Part shown: positions 47,500-50,572 of the stretch, piece after piece
Numbering within the stretch: position 1 is the stretch's first letter
Layout: every line of letters begins with the position of its first letter
From: Gammaproteobacteria bacterium UBA2810
Lineage (GTDB): Bacteria > Pseudomonadota > Gammaproteobacteria > Enterobacterales > Succinivibrionaceae
Length of the DNA: 50,572 bases
Reading direction: 5' to 3'
NCBI GenBank assembly: GCA_002351705.1
Contig: DEHC01000057.1
Coordinates: 1-50,572, forward strand
The notes under the pieces: generated by a model
What the model was told of the DNA's origin: nothing
What the model saw: the letters and a program-made list of their open reading frames with translations, nothing else
Databases searched by the model: none
Position numbers and translations under genes: made by a program

Positions 47500-48195
47500 A
47501 TGAATCAGCTTGAGAAATATGAGGACAGCATTGGCTATTCGTTCAGGGACAGATCTCTTCTCGTCCGCGCGCTCACTCACCGGAGTGCCGGCGCGCCTCA
47601 CAACGAGAGGCTGGAGTTCCTCGGGGACGCTGTCCTGGAGCTGGTGATTTCCGGATTTCTGTTTGACCGGTTCGGCAATGTCGACGAGGGTGATCTTTCA
47701 AGGATGAGGTCCACCCTGGTACGGGAGACCACTCTCGCCGAAATTGCCCACAGCTTCAGCCTCGGGGACTACCTGAACATGGGGCCGGGAGAGCAGAGGA
47801 GCGGCGGCTTCAGGAGGGACTCGATCCTCGCTGACGCCGTGGAGGCGACCATCGGGGCAATCTATCTTGATACCGGAGAGCAGCTGGAAACGGTGAGGGA
47901 TCTTCTTGGAAAGTGGTTCAGCGAAAGGCTGAAGACCATCAGGCCCGGCATCGGGCAGAAGGATCCCAAGACCAGGCTACAGGAGTATCTCCAGGCGAGG
48001 GAATTCCATGTCCCGGTTTACGCTGTGGTTGATGTGTCAGGCCAGCAGAACAGCCAGGTGTTCAAAGTATCCTGCTCTGTAGAGCCGCTCAGCCAGATCG
48101 TATTCGGAACCGGCACATCAAAGAGACGCGCGGAGCAGGACGCCGCTGAACATGTACTGGAGATTCTGAGAAAATCAAATGGAAACAGAAAATAA
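47500..48195 (+). CDS. rnc: Ribonuclease III
   Basis: Cleaves double-stranded RNA in rRNA precursors and mRNAs. It has 231 residues. The signature NERLEFLGDAVLELVIS and the second acidic cluster DAVEATIGAIYLD form the catalytic domain. A C-terminal double-strand RNA-binding domain (DPKTRLQEYLQ to AEQDAAEHVLEIL) follows. The gene overlaps era by 17 bases. The perfect intergenic hairpins elsewhere in the window are possible substrates, as RNase III sites lie in the E. coli rplL-rpoB gap. Confidence 0.96.
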   Translation: MNQLEKYEDSIGYSFRDRSLLVRALTHRSAGAPHNERLEFLGDAVLELVISGFLFDRFGNVDEGDLSRMRSTLVRETTLAEIAHSFSLGDYLNMGPGEQRSGGFRRDSILADAVEATIGAIYLDTGEQLETVRDLLGKWFSERLKTIRPGIGQKDPKTRLQEYLQAREFHVPVYAVVDVSGQQNSQVFKVSCSVEPLSQIVFGTGTSKRRAEQDAAEHVLEILRKSNGNRK

Positions 48196-49096
48196 GACTA
48201 CTCACGCAGGCTTCATTGCCATAGTCGGACGCCCGAATGTCGGCAAGTCGACGCTGCTCAACAAGATGCTGGGCCAGAAGGTTTCCATAACCTCGAGGAA
48301 GCCCCAGACCACGAGGTTCCGCATCATGGGCATAGACACCCATGAGAACTACCAGGCCGTCTATGTCGACACCCCGGGTCTCCATGCCGATGAGCCCAAG
48401 GCGATAAACCGCCTCATGAACCGCTCAGCCGAGAGCTCGCTATCCGACGTGCAGCTCGTGCTCTTCGTCGTCGAGGGAACGCACTGGCAGGAGGATGATG
48501 AGCTTACTCTCGGCAAGATCAAGAGAAGCGGGCTTCCCACAGTGCTTGTCATCAACAAGGTTGACAAGTTCTCCGGCAAGGAGGTCATGCTCCCGTTCAT
48601 CGACCGTATGTCCAGGCTACATGACTTCCGGGAAATCATCCCGGTCTCGGCTGTGCAGGGCACCAATGTCGAGCAGCTCAAGGAAATTGTCAGATCGTAT
48701 CTGCCGGAAAGCGAGTTCATCTTCCCTGATGACTACGTCACTGACCGTCCGGTAAGGTTCATGGTCTCGGAGATTATCCGCGAGAAGCTGATGCGCCTTA
48801 CCGGTGACGAGCTTCCCTACGCGGTAACCGTCGAGATTGAGTCCTATAAGGACGAGCCGAAGATGGTCAGGATCGCCGCCGCAATCCTCGTTGACAAGCC
48901 GAACCAGAAGAAGATGATCATCGGCTCGGAGGGAAGCAAGATCAAGCAGGTCGGCATTGACGCGAGGAAGGACATCGAGGAGATGCTCGGCAGGAAGGTC
49001 TTCCTCGAGCTTTGGGTCAAGGTCAAGAAAGGCTGGGCAGATGACGAGCGGGCGCTGAAGAGCCTCGGCTATATGGACAAGGGCGGCTTTGACTGA
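48179..49096 (+). CDS. era: GTPase Era
   Basis: Essential GTPase that binds the 3' end of 16S rRNA and assists 30S maturation. It has 305 residues. G1 is GRPNVGKSTLLNKML, G3 DTPGL and G4 NKVDKF. The C-terminal KH domain has the helix region KMIIGSEGSKIKQVGIDARKDIEEM. The start lies inside the 3' end of rnc, and recO starts inside its 3' end, so rnc-era-recO are translated as a chain. Confidence 0.97.
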   Translation: METENKTTHAGFIAIVGRPNVGKSTLLNKMLGQKVSITSRKPQTTRFRIMGIDTHENYQAVYVDTPGLHADEPKAINRLMNRSAESSLSDVQLVLFVVEGTHWQEDDELTLGKIKRSGLPTVLVINKVDKFSGKEVMLPFIDRMSRLHDFREIIPVSAVQGTNVEQLKEIVRSYLPESEFIFPDDYVTDRPVRFMVSEIIREKLMRLTGDELPYAVTVEIESYKDEPKMVRIAAAILVDKPNQKKMIIGSEGSKIKQVGIDARKDIEEMLGRKVFLELWVKVKKGWADDERALKSLGYMDKGGFD

Positions 49097-49769
49097 GCGG
49101 GCGTTTGTCATACATGTGAGCCCCTATCTTGAGCACGGGGCGCTGGTCACCCTCCTCGGCGAGGCCGGAGGGCGGATGACCGCGGTCTCCAGGAAGGGCG
49201 GCATGTCCTACCCCGAGTTCACGGAGTGCGAGGCGGTGCTCCGCGAGGGGCGGTCGATGCCGGCCCTGAGGGAGCTTGAGCCGTCGGAGCCGTTTTCGGA
49301 GCTTCGCGGAACGAGGCTCTTCTGCGGCATGTACATGAACGAGCTTGTCTTCAGGCTCACGGACGACAGGGAGCCCTGTGACGGCCTCTTCTATGCCTAT
49401 GCGGAAGCGCTCTCGGTCATCAGGAGAGGCGGGGCATCCGACGTCGCGCCTGCCCTCAGGGGATTTGAGTCAGAGCTCCTCGGCTCGACCGGCTACGGCG
49501 TGGATTTTCTCTCCGACTCGGACGGCGATCCGGTGGAGGAGGGCAGGCGCTACCGCTTTTCGCCCGATGCAGGATTCACTGTGTCGGCGTCAGGCCAGGG
49601 CTTTTCAGGCGGCGACCTGATTGCCGCGGCAGAGGGTGATTTTTCAAGCAAAAGCGCGCTGAGGGCTGCCCGCGAGGTGTTCCGCGCGGCCATCGACGCC
49701 AGGCTGGGAGGACACCAGCTTGTTTCAAGGAATTTGTATGCCAGGTTTCTGGCTGGGAGGAAAAAATGA
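49089..49769 (+). CDS. recO: DNA repair protein RecO
   Basis: With RecR (and RecF) it loads RecA on SSB-covered single strands. It has 226 residues. The N-terminal OB domain starts RAFVIHVSPYLEHGALVTLLGEAGG, matching the family pattern RAFVLHxRPYxE; a helical C-terminal half follows (FESELLGSTGYGVDF). The start appears to be TTG at 49089, overlapping the era stop. The next in-frame alternative, GTG 49113, would remove the conserved RAFVIH strand. Its stop overlaps pdxJ. Confidence 0.88.
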   Translation: MTERAFVIHVSPYLEHGALVTLLGEAGGRMTAVSRKGGMSYPEFTECEAVLREGRSMPALRELEPSEPFSELRGTRLFCGMYMNELVFRLTDDREPCDGLFYAYAEALSVIRRGGASDVAPALRGFESELLGSTGYGVDFLSDSDGDPVEEGRRYRFSPDAGFTVSASGQGFSGGDLIAAAEGDFSSKSALRAAREVFRAAIDARLGGHQLVSRNLYARFLAGRKK

Positions 49770-50512
49770 CAGAGCGTATCTATCTGGGCGTTAACATAGA
49801 TCATGTTGCCACGATCAGAAACGCCCGCGGCACGGATTATCCCGATCCGGTATACGCGGCAGGCATTGTCGAGCATTCGGGCGGTGACAGCATTACCGTT
49901 CACCTCCGTGAGGATCGCAGGCACATCAAGGACCGCGATGTCCGCATACTGCGCGAGACGATAAAGACCAAAATGAACCTTGAGATGGCGGTTACCGACG
50001 AGCTGGTGGGGATCGCCTGCGAGGTCAGGCCGGATTTCGTCTGCCTGGTTCCCGAGCGCCGCCAGGAGGTTACTACCGAGGGCGGGCTTGATGTCGCCTC
50101 GCAGAAGGAAAAGGTTGCGGCAGCAGTGAAGGCAATGTCGGAGGCAGGCATCCGCGTATCGCTGTTCATCGATCCGGACAGGCGCCAGATTGACGCTGCG
50201 CATGAAGTTAACGCACCGTTCATTGAACTTCATACCGGAAGGTATGCCGATGCTGTGAACGACACGGTGCAGGCAGAGGAGCTTAAGAGGCTTACCGACT
50301 GCGCGGCCTACGCCGCATCGCTCGGGCTGGGGGTCAACGGAGGCCACGGGCTTTCCTATGAGAACGCCGCAGCTGTTGCCGCCATTCCGGAGATCCATGA
50401 GCTCAATATCGGCCACTCCATCATCTCCAGGGCGGTGTTCACCGGGCTTCCTGAGGCGGTGCGCGAGATGAAGAACATCATTACCGCAGCGCGCTTCGGC
50501 ACACAGAGATAA
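49766..50512 (+). CDS. pdxJ: Pyridoxine 5'-phosphate synthase PdxJ
   Basis: Condenses 1-deoxyxylulose 5-phosphate with 3-amino-2-oxopropyl phosphate to pyridoxine 5'-phosphate, the ring-closing step of the DXP-dependent B6 route. It has 248 residues. The blocks GVNIDHVATIRNARGT, DSITVHLREDRRHIKDRDV, LVPERRQEVTTEGGLDV and LGVNGGHGLSYENA are all present. It starts by ATGA overlap with recO behind a GGGAGG site. acpS, which follows in E. coli, is absent; a terminator comes instead. Confidence 0.97.
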   Translation: MTERIYLGVNIDHVATIRNARGTDYPDPVYAAGIVEHSGGDSITVHLREDRRHIKDRDVRILRETIKTKMNLEMAVTDELVGIACEVRPDFVCLVPERRQEVTTEGGLDVASQKEKVAAAVKAMSEAGIRVSLFIDPDRRQIDAAHEVNAPFIELHTGRYADAVNDTVQAEELKRLTDCAAYAASLGLGVNGGHGLSYENAAAVAAIPEIHELNIGHSIISRAVFTGLPEAVREMKNIITAARFGTQR

Positions 50513-50530
50513 AAAACAGACGCCATTCCG

Positions 50531-50555
50531 GGCCGGACCTCGTCCGGCCTTCTTT
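50531..50555 (+). terminator. Terminator of the lepA-pdxJ operon
   Basis: GGCCGGAC pairs perfectly with GTCCGGCC around CTC, followed by TTCTTT. Confidence 0.8.
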
Positions 50556-50572
50556 GTGTGCTCGGCATGAGC

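Overview
The window reads as a stretch of chromosome from a high-GC gammaproteobacterium. The lineage evidence is MutH, RppH, PtsP, SdhE, RraB, LuxS, a DUF3334 protein, PotFGHI and gammaproteobacterial RpoB/RpoC, EF-G and GlnB. The nearest guess is an anaerobic gut or rumen member of the Aeromonadales (Succinivibrionaceae, for example a starch-degrading Succinimonas-like organism). That guess rests on two secreted amylases, a malic enzyme, DUF3334 and local gene order; it is an inference, not a match. I see no tRNA, rRNA, CRISPR array, insertion sequence or prophage.

Layout. 187-9376: mutH on the minus strand, then a very tight plus-strand run rppH-ptsP-thyA-sdhE-ugd-squalene/phytoene synthase-degenerate GGDEF protein-dsbA, followed by a small membrane protein. 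9577-12782: a lipoprotein GH13 amylase, a 650-base gap, and a DUF3334 protein. 13046-17650: the putrescine ABC importer potFGHI. 17860-20168: two HMA_2-type proteins and a heavy-metal P1B ATPase cut off before its catalytic domain, followed by the remnant of another reading frame. 20330-23348: a short malic enzyme and rpmE (both minus), then rmlD (plus). 23533-34723: rplKAJL-rpoBC with its own promoter and an L10 leader, but without secE-nusG upstream. 34894-36735: ridA, a TusD-like protein, glnB (minus) and a SieB-like membrane protein. 36962-41322: the str operon rpsL-rpsG-fusA-tuf behind a near-consensus promoter. 41420-44634: a lytic-transglycosylase-like lipoprotein, luxS, rraB and a second GH13 amylase paralogous to the first. 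44759-50512: the conserved block lepA-lepB-rnc-era-recO-pdxJ.

Most of the window is housekeeping: RNA polymerase, ribosomal proteins, elongation factors, membrane-protein processing, polyamine uptake, and nitrogen and PTS-Ntr signalling. The least ordinary parts are the broken metal-ATPase cluster, the GGDEF protein with a lost active site but a kept c-di-GMP inhibitory site, the lone isoprenoid synthase coupled to ugd, the paired amylases with an altered GH13 region I, and the hairpins at the junctions of the two translation/transcription operons.
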